Of a stretch of DNA of 64,000 nucleotides, positions 26,599-35,043 are shown piece after piece; positions within the stretch are counted from its first letter, which is position 1, and every line of letters starts with the position of its first letter. The position numbers were made by a program, and so were the translations under genes. A model generated the notes under the pieces. That model searched no databases. It was not told where the DNA came from and was given only the letters and a program-made list of their open reading frames with translations. This stretch comes from Streptomyces sp. NRRL WC-3605 (GTDB lineage Bacteria; Actinomycetota; Actinomycetes; Streptomycetales; Streptomycetaceae), in contig NZ_LLZN01000061.1 in NCBI RefSeq assembly GCF_001509795.1, positions 13,531-77,530 of the forward strand, read 5' to 3'.

Positions 26599-26629
26599 GC
26601 CGGGGCCCGGCCGTGCGCCGGGCCCCGGC
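26599..26629 (+). terminator. Strong hairpin between the GH27 and GH95 genes
   Basis: GCCGGGGCCCGGC at 26599-26611 pairs perfectly with GCCGGGCCCCGGC at 26617-26629 (13 bp, 5-base loop), 6 bases after the GH27 stop and 22 bases before the GH95 start. It may be a partial terminator or an mRNA-stabilising element that sets a different expression level for the downstream genes. Confidence 0.6.
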
Positions 26630-26651
26630 CCGGACGTACCCCGGAGCCCCC

Positions 26652-29039
26652 ATGAACCCCAGCCCGCACGACCCGAGCAGGCGCGGCGTCCTCTCCCTGG
26701 CCACCACCGCGGGCCTCACCGCCGCCCTCGGCGCCCTGCCCGCCTTCACCGCCTCCGCCGCCCCCGCGGACCGGCCCGACCGCACCACCGAGAGTCCCCT
26801 CCCCGCCGGCGCGGCCCGCGAACAGCTGTGGTGGCGGGCCCCCGGCGACGAGGGCTCCCTGATCGAACAGGGGCTGCCCGTCGGCAACGGCCGGATCGGC
26901 GCCCTCGCGAGCAACGACCCCGGCCACGAACTGCTGCTGATCACCGACGCCACGATGTGGACCGGCGGCCTCAACGACACCCTCGACCAGGACGGGCAGT
27001 TCCCCTACGGACGCGCCGACTTCGGCTCCTTCACCCTGCTCGCCCGGCTCACCGTCGACCTCCCCGACCACGACCTCGGCTCCGTCCACGACTACCGCCG
27101 CACCCTCGACCTCGCGCAGGGCGTGGCCGGCTGCTCCTACGTCCGCTCCGGCGTCACCTACCGGCGCGAGATGTACGCCAGCCACCCCGACGACGTGATC
27201 GTCCTGCACTTCACGCAGAGCGGGGGCGGCCGCCACACCGGCAGCATCACCCTCACCGGCACCCACGGCGAGAAGCCGGACTCCGCCGAGTCGTTCGGGG
27301 CCGCCCTGCCCAACGGGCTGCGCTACGGCGCCGCCGTCCAGGCCCGCGCCACCGGCGGCAAGGTCACCGTCCAGGGCACCCGTATCGACTTCGCCGGCTG
27401 CCAGGAGCTCACCGTCGTCGTCTGCGCGGGCACGAACTACGCCCCCGACGCCGGGGCCGGCTTCCGCGACGCCTCCCTCGACCCCGAGCGTCTCGCCCGC
27501 ACCAAGGCCCGTGCCGCCGCGGCCGTACCGGCCGACGCCCTGCGCCGCACCCACGTCGCCGACTACCGCGCCCTGTACGGCCGGTTCGGCCTCTCCCTCG
27601 GCACCTCCACGGCAGGGCAGCGCGCCCTCGACACGTGGGAGCGGCTGCACGCCCGCGCCCGCGACGACGAACCCGACCCCGAACTGGAGGCCGCCTACCT
27701 CCAGTTCGGCCGCTACCTCATGATCAGCGGCTCGCGCGACAGCCTGCCCCTCGGCCTGCAGGGGCTGTGGCTGGACGGCAACGACCCGGACTGGATGGGC
27801 GACTACCACACCGACATCAACATCCAGATGAACTACTGGATGGCCGACCGTACCGGCCTGTCGGCCTGCTTCGACGCCCTCGCCGACTACTGCCTCGCCC
27901 AGCTGCCCGCCTGGACCGACGTCACCCGGCGGCGGTTCGGCGACCCGCGCAACCGCTTCCGCAACACCAGCGGGAGGACCGCCGGCTGGGCCGTCGCCTT
28001 CTCCACCAACCCCTACGGCGGCAGCGGCTGGTGGTGGCACCCGGCCGGCAACGCCTGGCTGTGCACCACCCTGTGGGAGCACTACGAGTACACCGGCTCC
28101 CGGGAGTACCTGAAGAAGATCTACCCGCTGCTCAAGGGCGCCTGTGAGTTCTGGGAGGCCCGGCTGCTCCCCGTGACCCTCCCGGGCACCTCGAAGGAGG
28201 TGCTGGTCGACGACCACGACTGGTCCCCGGAGCACGGCCCGCAGGACGCCCGGGGCATCACCTACGCCCAGGAGGTCGTGTGGACGCTGTTCGGCCACTA
28301 CTGCACGGCGGCCGCCGCGCTCGGCCGGGACACCCGGTACGCGGACACCGTCGCCGCCCTGCGCCGCAAGCTGTACCTGCCGGAGGTCAGCCCCACCACC
28401 GGATGGCTCCAGGAGTGGATGTCCCCCGACAACCTCGGTGAGACCGAGCACCGCCATCTCTCCCCGCTGATCAACCTGTTCCCCGGTGACCGCATCCGCC
28501 CCGACGGCTCCACCCCGAAGGACGTGGTCGCCGGCGCCACCGCCCTGCTCACCGCGCGCGGCATGGAGAACTTCGGCTGGGCCAACGCCTGGCGCGGCGC
28601 CTGCTGGGCGCGCCTGAAGAACGCCGAGAACGCCTACCGGCTGATCGCGAACAACCTGCGCCCCTCGACGGACGGCCGCAACGGCACCGCGTCCAACCTC
28701 TTCGACATCTACGAGGCGGAACGCGGCCGGGGCATCTTCCAGATCGACGCCAACTTCGGCACGCCCGCCGCGATGGTGGAGATGCTGCTGTACTCCCGGC
28801 CCGGGCACATCGAACTCCTGCCCGCGCTCCCGGACGCCTGGGCCGCCGCCGGCCACCTCGAGGGCGTCCCCGCGCGCGGCGGCTTCGAGGTCGACCTGCG
28901 CTGGCGGGACGGGCGACCGACCCACGTCACCGTCCGCAGTGTCGGCGGGCGCACCACCACCGTCGCCCACGGCTCCACGACCCGGCAGATCACCCTGCGG
29001 CCCGGCGCGTCCGTCACGCTGAAGGGCTTCGGCCGGTGA
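26652..29039 (+). CDS. Secreted GH95 glycosidase (alpha-L-fucosidase / alpha-L-galactosidase type)
   Basis: A 795-residue enzyme with a twin-arginine signal (PSRRGVLSLATTAGLTAALGA). It follows the GH95 layout: N-terminal beta-domain (LWWRAPGDEGSLIEQGLPVG), linker and a catalytic (alpha/alpha)6 barrel. Likely catalytic elements are the Asn residues in HTDINIQMNYW, Glu in WSPEHGP and Asp in FQIDANFGTPA. Known members are inverting alpha-1,2-L-fucosidases or alpha-L-galactosidases acting on xyloglucan, pectin or host glycans. It lies between the GH27 and SGNH genes and overlaps the latter by GTGA at 29036-29039. Confidence 0.9.
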   Translation: MNPSPHDPSRRGVLSLATTAGLTAALGALPAFTASAAPADRPDRTTESPLPAGAAREQLWWRAPGDEGSLIEQGLPVGNGRIGALASNDPGHELLLITDATMWTGGLNDTLDQDGQFPYGRADFGSFTLLARLTVDLPDHDLGSVHDYRRTLDLAQGVAGCSYVRSGVTYRREMYASHPDDVIVLHFTQSGGGRHTGSITLTGTHGEKPDSAESFGAALPNGLRYGAAVQARATGGKVTVQGTRIDFAGCQELTVVVCAGTNYAPDAGAGFRDASLDPERLARTKARAAAAVPADALRRTHVADYRALYGRFGLSLGTSTAGQRALDTWERLHARARDDEPDPELEAAYLQFGRYLMISGSRDSLPLGLQGLWLDGNDPDWMGDYHTDINIQMNYWMADRTGLSACFDALADYCLAQLPAWTDVTRRRFGDPRNRFRNTSGRTAGWAVAFSTNPYGGSGWWWHPAGNAWLCTTLWEHYEYTGSREYLKKIYPLLKGACEFWEARLLPVTLPGTSKEVLVDDHDWSPEHGPQDARGITYAQEVVWTLFGHYCTAAAALGRDTRYADTVAALRRKLYLPEVSPTTGWLQEWMSPDNLGETEHRHLSPLINLFPGDRIRPDGSTPKDVVAGATALLTARGMENFGWANAWRGACWARLKNAENAYRLIANNLRPSTDGRNGTASNLFDIYEAERGRGIFQIDANFGTPAAMVEMLLYSRPGHIELLPALPDAWAAAGHLEGVPARGGFEVDLRWRDGRPTHVTVRSVGGRTTTVAHGSTTRQITLRPGASVTLKGFGR

Positions 29040-30229
29040 GGGCCGCGGTTCCGGCGGCGGCCGCCGCCCTGCTGACGGTGCTCGTCTGCGCGGCCCCGCC
29101 CGCCGGAGCGAGCACCGCCCCGCACGACGTCGTCACCTGGGCGGCGAGCGCCGACGCCCTCGGCACCGGGGTGGCGGGCCGCGGCCACCGGCTCGTCGTG
29201 CACACCAGCGTCGGCGGCACCGGCGTCCGCGTCCGCCTGTCCAACGCCTTCGGGGACCGGCCGATCACCTTCGACAGCGTCTGGGCGGGCATCCGGGAGC
29301 AGGGCGCCGAACTGCGCCGGGGCAGCAACCGGCGGCTCACGTTCGGCGGTGAACCGTCCGTCGCCGTGCCCGCCGGCGCCACCGTGTGGAGCGACCCGCT
29401 GCCCGGCTCGCTGCCCGCCGCCACCGATCTGGTCGTCAGCCTGCACAGCCCGGACGCCGCAGGACCCGCCACCGGCCACGGCATGGCGATGCAGACCTCG
29501 TACGCCGCCGACGGCGACCACACCGCCGAGGAGAAGGGCGCCGCATGGACGACGTCCACCGGCTCCTGGCTCTACCTCGACGCCGTCTCCGTACGCCCCC
29601 GGTCCGGCACCGGCGCGGTCGCGGCGCTCGGCGACTCCATCACCGACGGCTGGCAGTCCAGCTCCGACCTGAACCGCCGCTGGCCCGACTACCTGGCCCG
29701 CCGGCTGCACCGCACGGACACGCCCGTCCAGGGCGTCGCCGACGAGGGCATCTCCGGCAACAAGGTCCTCGCCGACGGCGCCGGGCAGAGCGCGCTGAAC
29801 CGCCTGGACCGGGACGTCCTGTCCCTGCCGGGCGTGCGGACCGTGTTCCTCTTCGAGGGCGTCAACGACATCAAGGCCCACACGGGCGTCACCGCCGAGG
29901 ACATGATCGAGGGCTACCGCATGATCGTCGCCCGGGCGCACGCGGCCGGGAAGTGCGTCGTCGGCGCGACCGTCGGCCCCTTCAAGGGCTGGGGCGAATG
30001 GGATCCGGCCGCCGAGGCCGTCCGCCAGGAGGTCAACGCGTTCGTGCGCGACGGCGGGGAGTTCGACGCCGTCACCGACTTCGACCGCGTCCTGCGCAGT
30101 CCCTACGACCCCGCGCGGATGCTGCCCGCCCTCGACGGCGGCGACCACCTCCACCCCAACGACAAGGGCATGCAGGCCATGGCCGACGCCGTCGACCCGA
30201 CGGCGCTCGACTGCGACCGCGCGCCCTGA
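29036..30229 (+). CDS. Secreted SGNH/GDSL hydrolase, probable carbohydrate esterase
   Basis: A 397-residue exported protein. The start is GTG 29036, overlapping the GH95 stop (GTGA), which indicates translational coupling. A signal peptide ends near PPAGAST. An N-terminal beta-rich domain (about 30-190) precedes the SGNH fold: block I AALGDSITDG, block II Gly in GISGNKVL, block III FLFEGVNDIK and block V GDHLHPND. Placed in an operon with two exo-glycosidases, it most plausibly removes acetyl or other acyl groups that would block them. Confidence 0.88.
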   Translation: MRAAVPAAAAALLTVLVCAAPPAGASTAPHDVVTWAASADALGTGVAGRGHRLVVHTSVGGTGVRVRLSNAFGDRPITFDSVWAGIREQGAELRRGSNRRLTFGGEPSVAVPAGATVWSDPLPGSLPAATDLVVSLHSPDAAGPATGHGMAMQTSYAADGDHTAEEKGAAWTTSTGSWLYLDAVSVRPRSGTGAVAALGDSITDGWQSSSDLNRRWPDYLARRLHRTDTPVQGVADEGISGNKVLADGAGQSALNRLDRDVLSLPGVRTVFLFEGVNDIKAHTGVTAEDMIEGYRMIVARAHAAGKCVVGATVGPFKGWGEWDPAAEAVRQEVNAFVRDGGEFDAVTDFDRVLRSPYDPARMLPALDGGDHLHPNDKGMQAMADAVDPTALDCDRAP

Positions 30230-30264
30230 CCGGGAAGGCCGGCCCACGGCCGGCCCACGGTCAG
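30226..30264. terminator. Inverted repeat between convergent genes
   Basis: CTGACCG at 30226-30232 pairs with CGGTCAG at 30258-30264, and two GGCCGGCC copies (30237-30244 and 30249-30256) inside can pair with each other. It lies at the joined 3' ends of the SGNH gene (stop 30229) and the LuxR-type regulator (stop 30261), as expected for a bidirectional terminator. Confidence 0.55.
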
Positions 30265-33206
30265 CCAACGGCCTCCTCACGGCCGATCAGCCCTTCCCGG
30301 TAGGCGATCGCCACCGCCTCCGTACGGCTCGCCGCGCCCAGCTTGCCGAGGATGTTGGAGACGTGGACGCTCGCCGTCTTGCCGGTGATGTACAGCTCCT
30401 CGCCGATCTGCCGGTTGCTCCGGCCGGCGGCGAGGAGCCGTAGCACGTCCTGCTCCCGGGCCGTCAGCGGCGACGAGCCCGGCGCGCGCTGCTCGGCGAG
30501 ACGGCCCCGGCGGATCAGGGCGTCCACCCGCTCCAGCAGCGGGGCCGCCCCGAGCCGCGCCGCCGTCCGGCGGGCCGCCGCGGCCTCGGCGGCGGCGGCC
30601 TCCCGCTCGTCCGCCACCAGCAGTGCCTCCGCGTACCGCAGCCGGCACCGCGCCCGCTCGTACCCGTCGCCGGACGCGAAGGCCTCGACCGCCGCCGCCC
30701 ACGCCCCCGCGTCGGGCCCGGACACCGCCCGCGTCCACTCCGCCTCCGCGCGGGCCAGCCACGCCCTGCCCTCCGGGCCCTGCGAGGTGCCGTCGGCGCC
30801 GCGCCCGGCCGTCGTCCGCGCCAGCTCCACGAGTTCGGCCGCCGTGTCCGTCCAGCGGCGCAGCTCCTCCGCGTCACCGGCCGCGCGCAGCGCGGCGGCC
30901 CGGTCGGCGACGGCCGCGAGGGCGAGCGCGGCCAGCCGGACCGTGGCGTCGGGCAGGGTCCCCGCGTCGTCGGTCAGCGCGGCCACCCCCGAGCGCATCC
31001 CCTCCACCGCCGCCTCCGGGTCGCCGCGCAGCGCCGCCTCGTCGGTGAGCACGATGCTCGCCACCAGCCGGCCCATCCAGTCGAACGGCCCCTCCGCGAG
31101 CGGACGGGTCCGCGCCACGATGTCCGCGTCGCCGCGCGCGAGACCGACGTACAGGGCCGGGCCCGCGGCGAACGCGCCCGCCGCCGGCAACACGGTGGCG
31201 TCCTCGGCCGCGCACGCCACGCACTCGTCCCAGCGGCCCAGCGTGTACAGCACCAGCAGATGCAGATACCGCATCTCCAGCGGGTACGGCGACGACGACA
31301 ACCCGGCGCGCCGGGCCCGCTCCAGGCCCTCCCGCAGCCAGGACACGCTTTCCTCCAGCTCACCGGACTCGAAGCAGCCGATGGCCAGGTTGAACAGCGC
31401 CCGCAGTTCCACCGGCGCGTTCCCCACGCCCCGCGCCACCTCGCGGGCCTCCCGCAACCGGGCGCGCCCCTCGGGCGTGCCGCGCCCGCCGCTCTCCAGC
31501 ACGGCCAGCGAGATCAGCAGGTCCGCGCGGGCGTCCGGCACCTGGAGCCGCTCGGCCACGGCCAGGGCCTCGTGCGCCACGCGCAACGCCGTCTCGTTCT
31601 CCCCGACCTGACGGGCCGCCAGGACATGGGTGGCCGCCGCCCACACCCACGTCCGCGACGGCGGGTCGGCCGGGATCAGGGCCAGCGCCTCGCTGCTGTA
31701 GGAGAAGGCCGCCGTCAGACTGTCGACGCCGAGCAGGTTGCCGGCGAGCGTGTACCGGACCCGGGCGGCGAGTTCGTGGTCGGAGTCCCGCACGCCCGCG
31801 AGCGCCGAGCGGGTCAGCGCGACGGCCCGGTGCGCCGCCCCGGCGTGCGCGGCCGCCGCCGACGCGCGCAGCGTCAGCGTCACCCGGTCCACGCCCTCGC
31901 CCGAGGGCCGCGCCGACGGCTCCACCGACGCCCACAGATCCAGAGCGGTCTCCAGATGCCGCAGCTCCTCGGCGGGCGCCCCCACCTGGTGCGCGTGCTC
32001 GGCGGCCTCCAGTGAGGCGGCCAGCGCCTCGGCCAGGTCGTGGCTCTCCCGGGAGTGGTGGGCGCGCTCGGCGGCCGTCTCCGGGGAACGGCCACGCGCC
32101 GCGAGGAGCCGGGCGAACGCGCCGTGCAGCCGGGCCCGTTCGCCGGGGAGCAGATCCGCGTACACCGCCTCGCGGGCGAGCGCGTGCCGGAACGCGTACG
32201 TGTCGCCGTCGCCGGGCAGCAGCAGCTGGCGTCCGACGGCCTCGCGGAGCGCCGCCTCCAGCTCGTCCTCGGGCAGCCCCACGGCCCCGCGCAGCAGATC
32301 GTGCCCGACGCGGCGCCCGGCGACGGCCGCCGTGCGCAGCACCTGCTGCGCGGTGTCGGACAGCTGCTCGAACCGGATCAGCAGCACGTCGGCCAGCCCG
32401 CTCGGCACCCCGTCGCCCCCGGTGTCGGTGGCGGCGACCAGCTCCTCCGCGTAGAAGGCGTTGCCCTCGGCCCGCTCCACGATCCGCCGCACGGTGCTGT
32501 CCGGCAGCGGCCGGTCCTGCACATGACGGACCAGCTCGGTCACCTCGGCGTCGGCCAGCGGCCGCAGTTCGAGCCGCTCCACGACCGGCAGCCGTACGAG
32601 TTCGGCCAGCAGCGGGCGCAGCGGATGACGGCGGTGCAGGTCGTCGGCCCGGTACGACGCCAGCACGGCGAGCCGGTGCCCGGGCGCGCCGCCCGCGGCC
32701 CGCTGGAGCGTGCCCCGGCTCAGCAGGAACCGCAGCAGGTCCCTCGACGACTGGTCCGCCCAGTGCAGGTCCTCCACGACCAGCAGCACCGGCGCCCGGT
32801 CCGCCAGGTCGGTGAGAAGTCCCGCGAAGCCCTCGAACAGCCGCAGCCGGTCCCGTACGGCGTCGGAGTCGCCGCCGACCAGCCGGCCCACCACGGGATG
32901 GGCGGCGAGCAGGTCCGTGAACCGCTCGTCGGCGGCGAGCGTGCCCACCACCTCCGTGAACGGCAGATACGGCAGCCCGACGTCACTGAGGTCGACGCAG
33001 TGCCCGGTGAGCACCGTCATCCCCGCCCCGGCGGCCAGCCCCGCGGCCTCGCCCAGCACCCGGCTCTTGCCGACCCCGGCGTCACCGGCGACCAGCACCG
33101 CGCGGGCGTCCCCGGCGCGGGCGCGTTCCAGGACCCCGGAGAGCCGGGCGAGTTCGGGGCTCCGGCCGATCAACGGCGTACTGAAGGAGGGCTGCGACAC
33201 GCACAC
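30261..33206 (-). CDS. LAL-type (large ATP-binding LuxR) transcriptional regulator
   Basis: A 981-residue regulator. An N-terminal ATPase has Walker A (VAGDAGVGKSR, about residue 40-50) and Walker B (VLLVVEDLHWAD). A long helical TPR-like region occupies about residues 330-900. The C-terminal 65 residues are a LuxR/GerE helix-turn-helix (PLTAREQDVLRLLAAGRSNR, QIGEELYITGKTASVHVSNI). Such MalT-like proteins activate transcription on binding ATP and an inducer, and several are pathway-specific activators of secondary metabolism or sugar use. No biosynthetic cluster adjoins it, so its target is unclear; the convergent GH operon at 23.5-30.2 kb is a possible target. Confidence 0.92.
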   Translation of the reverse strand: MCVSQPSFSTPLIGRSPELARLSGVLERARAGDARAVLVAGDAGVGKSRVLGEAAGLAAGAGMTVLTGHCVDLSDVGLPYLPFTEVVGTLAADERFTDLLAAHPVVGRLVGGDSDAVRDRLRLFEGFAGLLTDLADRAPVLLVVEDLHWADQSSRDLLRFLLSRGTLQRAAGGAPGHRLAVLASYRADDLHRRHPLRPLLAELVRLPVVERLELRPLADAEVTELVRHVQDRPLPDSTVRRIVERAEGNAFYAEELVAATDTGGDGVPSGLADVLLIRFEQLSDTAQQVLRTAAVAGRRVGHDLLRGAVGLPEDELEAALREAVGRQLLLPGDGDTYAFRHALAREAVYADLLPGERARLHGAFARLLAARGRSPETAAERAHHSRESHDLAEALAASLEAAEHAHQVGAPAEELRHLETALDLWASVEPSARPSGEGVDRVTLTLRASAAAAHAGAAHRAVALTRSALAGVRDSDHELAARVRYTLAGNLLGVDSLTAAFSYSSEALALIPADPPSRTWVWAAATHVLAARQVGENETALRVAHEALAVAERLQVPDARADLLISLAVLESGGRGTPEGRARLREAREVARGVGNAPVELRALFNLAIGCFESGELEESVSWLREGLERARRAGLSSSPYPLEMRYLHLLVLYTLGRWDECVACAAEDATVLPAAGAFAAGPALYVGLARGDADIVARTRPLAEGPFDWMGRLVASIVLTDEAALRGDPEAAVEGMRSGVAALTDDAGTLPDATVRLAALALAAVADRAAALRAAGDAEELRRWTDTAAELVELARTTAGRGADGTSQGPEGRAWLARAEAEWTRAVSGPDAGAWAAAVEAFASGDGYERARCRLRYAEALLVADEREAAAAEAAAARRTAARLGAAPLLERVDALIRRGRLAEQRAPGSSPLTAREQDVLRLLAAGRSNRQIGEELYITGKTASVHVSNILGKLGAASRTEAVAIAYREGLIGREEAVG

Positions 33207-33253
33207 ATCCTGCCACTCGCCCCGGCCGGGCCCCGCTCCCTTTTCGCGGGGGC

Positions 33254-33607
33254 TCAGCCGCGCAGGGTCCGCGCCCAGTCCGCGGGCACCCGCCCCTCCG
33301 GGCCGGGCGCGGGCTGTGCCTCCGGGTGGCTCGCCGGGGGCGCCAGATCCGGCCCCGCCTCGAACATCTCGTCCGTCGCGTAGTTCCAGTACCAGCTCTC
33401 ACCCGGCTCGAAGCTCTGCACCAGCGGGTGCCCGGTCTCCCGGTAGTGCGCGGTGGCGTGCTGCGCGGGCGAGCTGTCGCAGCACCCGACGTGCCCGCAC
33501 TGCGCGCACCGGCGCAGATGGAACCACCAGCCGCCCGCCTCGTCGCACTCGGTGCATCCGCTGCCGCTCGGCGGCACGCCCGGATCGATGCCCTTGACGC
33601 CGGTCAT
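33254..33607 (-). CDS. UBP-type zinc-finger protein
   Basis: A 117-residue protein with a zinc finger of the ubiquitin-hydrolase type: CTECDEAGGWW, LRRCAQCGHVGCC and then His residues in HATAHYRETGHP, followed by WYWNYATDEMFE. In eukaryotes this fold binds free ubiquitin C-termini; bacterial copies have no known ligand. ATG at 33607 overlaps the TGA of the histidine kinase gene (ATGA), so it is the third member of a tightly coupled operon with the kinase and the receiver/reductase fusion. A role in that signalling system is inferred from linkage. Confidence 0.85.
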   Translation of the reverse strand: MTGVKGIDPGVPPSGSGCTECDEAGGWWFHLRRCAQCGHVGCCDSSPAQHATAHYRETGHPLVQSFEPGESWYWNYATDEMFEAGPDLAPPASHPEAQPAPGPEGRVPADWARTLRG

Positions 33608-35043
33608 GAGACCTCCTCGGTGGTGAGCGGCAGCAGCACCTGGAAACGTGTGTCGCCCGGCTCGGAACTCACCTGGATGCTGCCGTGGTGCTTGTCGACC
33701 ACGATCCGCCAGGAGATGTCCAGGCCGAGCCCGGTGCCCTCGCCCACGGGTTTCGTCGTGAAGAACGGGTCGAAGATCCGCTCGCGGATCTCAGCCGGGA
33801 TGCCGATCCCCGTGTCCCGGAACTCCACGAGCAGTGAATCGTTGTCCCGCGCCGTCCGCACGGTCAGCGTCCCCTCGCCGCCCGCGCTGCGCATCGCGGC
33901 CACGGCGTTGTCGACGAGGTTCGTCCACACCTGGTTGAGCTCCGCCGGGTACGCCGGAACCTTCGGCAGCGTCCGGTCGTACTCCTTGACGACCTCGATC
34001 CGCGAGCCGATCTTCCCGGACAGCATCAGCAGTGTGCTGTCGAGGAGTTCGTGCACGTCGGCGTTCTGGAACGGCGCCCGGTCCAGCTGGGAGTACTGCT
34101 TGGCGGCGTCCACGAGGTGCGAGATCCGGGCGGTGGAGTCCTTGATCTCGTCCATCAGCAGCTCGGTCTCGGCGGTGTAGTTCAGCCAGCCGATCGCGTT
34201 CGGCAGGATGTCCTCGTCCACGGCCGCCGCGACCTGGTCCAGCCAGTCCGCGTCGACACCGGCCTGCACGAAGGTGGGGGCGATCCGCCAGCCCTCCGGG
34301 ATGCCGTGGTCGTCCAGCCAGTCGGTGAGCTCGTCCTCCCGGTCCGAGGCCTCCAGCGGGCTCAGCGCGGGGGCCTTGGCGACCCGCTCGGCGGTGCGCT
34401 CCTGCATCTCGATCAGGTTCGCCATCACCTCGGGGGAGTAGGTGCCCTGCGCGATGATGCCGAGCTTGCGCCGCATCTTGCCCACCCGCTCGCGCAGCGC
34501 CTCCGTCGCCCGTACGGCCGCCGCGGCCGGGTTGTTGAGCTCGTGGGTGAGCCCCGCCGACAACGAGCCCAGCGCGAGCAGCCGTTCACGCTGCCCGATG
34601 GCCTGCTGGGTGCTCTTCGACCCGAAGAACAGCCCCTCCAGCAGGTGCACGGCCATCGGGAACCACTCCTGCATGATGGCCGCGAACGTGTCGGCGGGCA
34701 GCACGAAGAACCGCGTCGGCTCGGTGACGCGCAGCGAGTTGTTGTAGACCTGCCGCACCCGGTCGCCGAGGTACGCCTGCATGGACCCGGCGTACACCCC
34801 GCGCTGCGAGGTGCGGGTCACCTCCACGTCGTCCCCGCCGACCCGGCGGGACAGCACCACCGTGCCCTCGATCATCACGTAGAAACAGGTGGCCGGGTCG
34901 CCCTCGCTGTACACGGGCCCGGGCTCGTACCGCTCCACCCGGCCCGCCTCGCACAGCCGGCCCAGCTGCTCCGGCGTCAGCTTCTCGAACAGGAACAGCG
35001 AGCCGATCTCCGCGGGCTCGCACGGCAGGCACGCCTCGCTCAT
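33604..35043 (-). CDS. Sensor histidine kinase with N-terminal cNMP-binding domain
   Basis: A 479-residue soluble kinase. Residues 15-130 are a Crp-type cyclic-nucleotide-binding beta-barrel (YSEGDPATCFYVMIEGTVVL). The dimerisation domain has the phospho-accepting His167 in GLTHELNNPAAAA, with a long helical insert before the ATPase (about 190-340). The ATPase shows N-box NLVDNAVAAM, G1 DTGIGIP and G2 GEGTGLGLDISW. No membrane segment is seen, so the signal is internal. ATG 35043 overlaps the stop of the upstream receiver/reductase fusion (ATGA), which is presumably its partner. Confidence 0.92.
   Translation of the reverse strand: MSEACLPCEPAEIGSLFLFEKLTPEQLGRLCEAGRVERYEPGPVYSEGDPATCFYVMIEGTVVLSRRVGGDDVEVTRTSQRGVYAGSMQAYLGDRVRQVYNNSLRVTEPTRFFVLPADTFAAIMQEWFPMAVHLLEGLFFGSKSTQQAIGQRERLLALGSLSAGLTHELNNPAAAAVRATEALRERVGKMRRKLGIIAQGTYSPEVMANLIEMQERTAERVAKAPALSPLEASDREDELTDWLDDHGIPEGWRIAPTFVQAGVDADWLDQVAAAVDEDILPNAIGWLNYTAETELLMDEIKDSTARISHLVDAAKQYSQLDRAPFQNADVHELLDSTLLMLSGKIGSRIEVVKEYDRTLPKVPAYPAELNQVWTNLVDNAVAAMRSAGGEGTLTVRTARDNDSLLVEFRDTGIGIPAEIRERIFDPFFTTKPVGEGTGLGLDISWRIVVDKHHGSIQVSSEPGDTRFQVLLPLTTEEVS

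Noticed and set aside
24069..26651. Very long forward frame running in front of the GH95 gene and through ROK/GH27 codons
   Set aside because: It is open only because high GC makes alternative frames stop-poor. Residues are Arg/Pro/Gly-rich with no domain; the GH95 protein starts at 26652.
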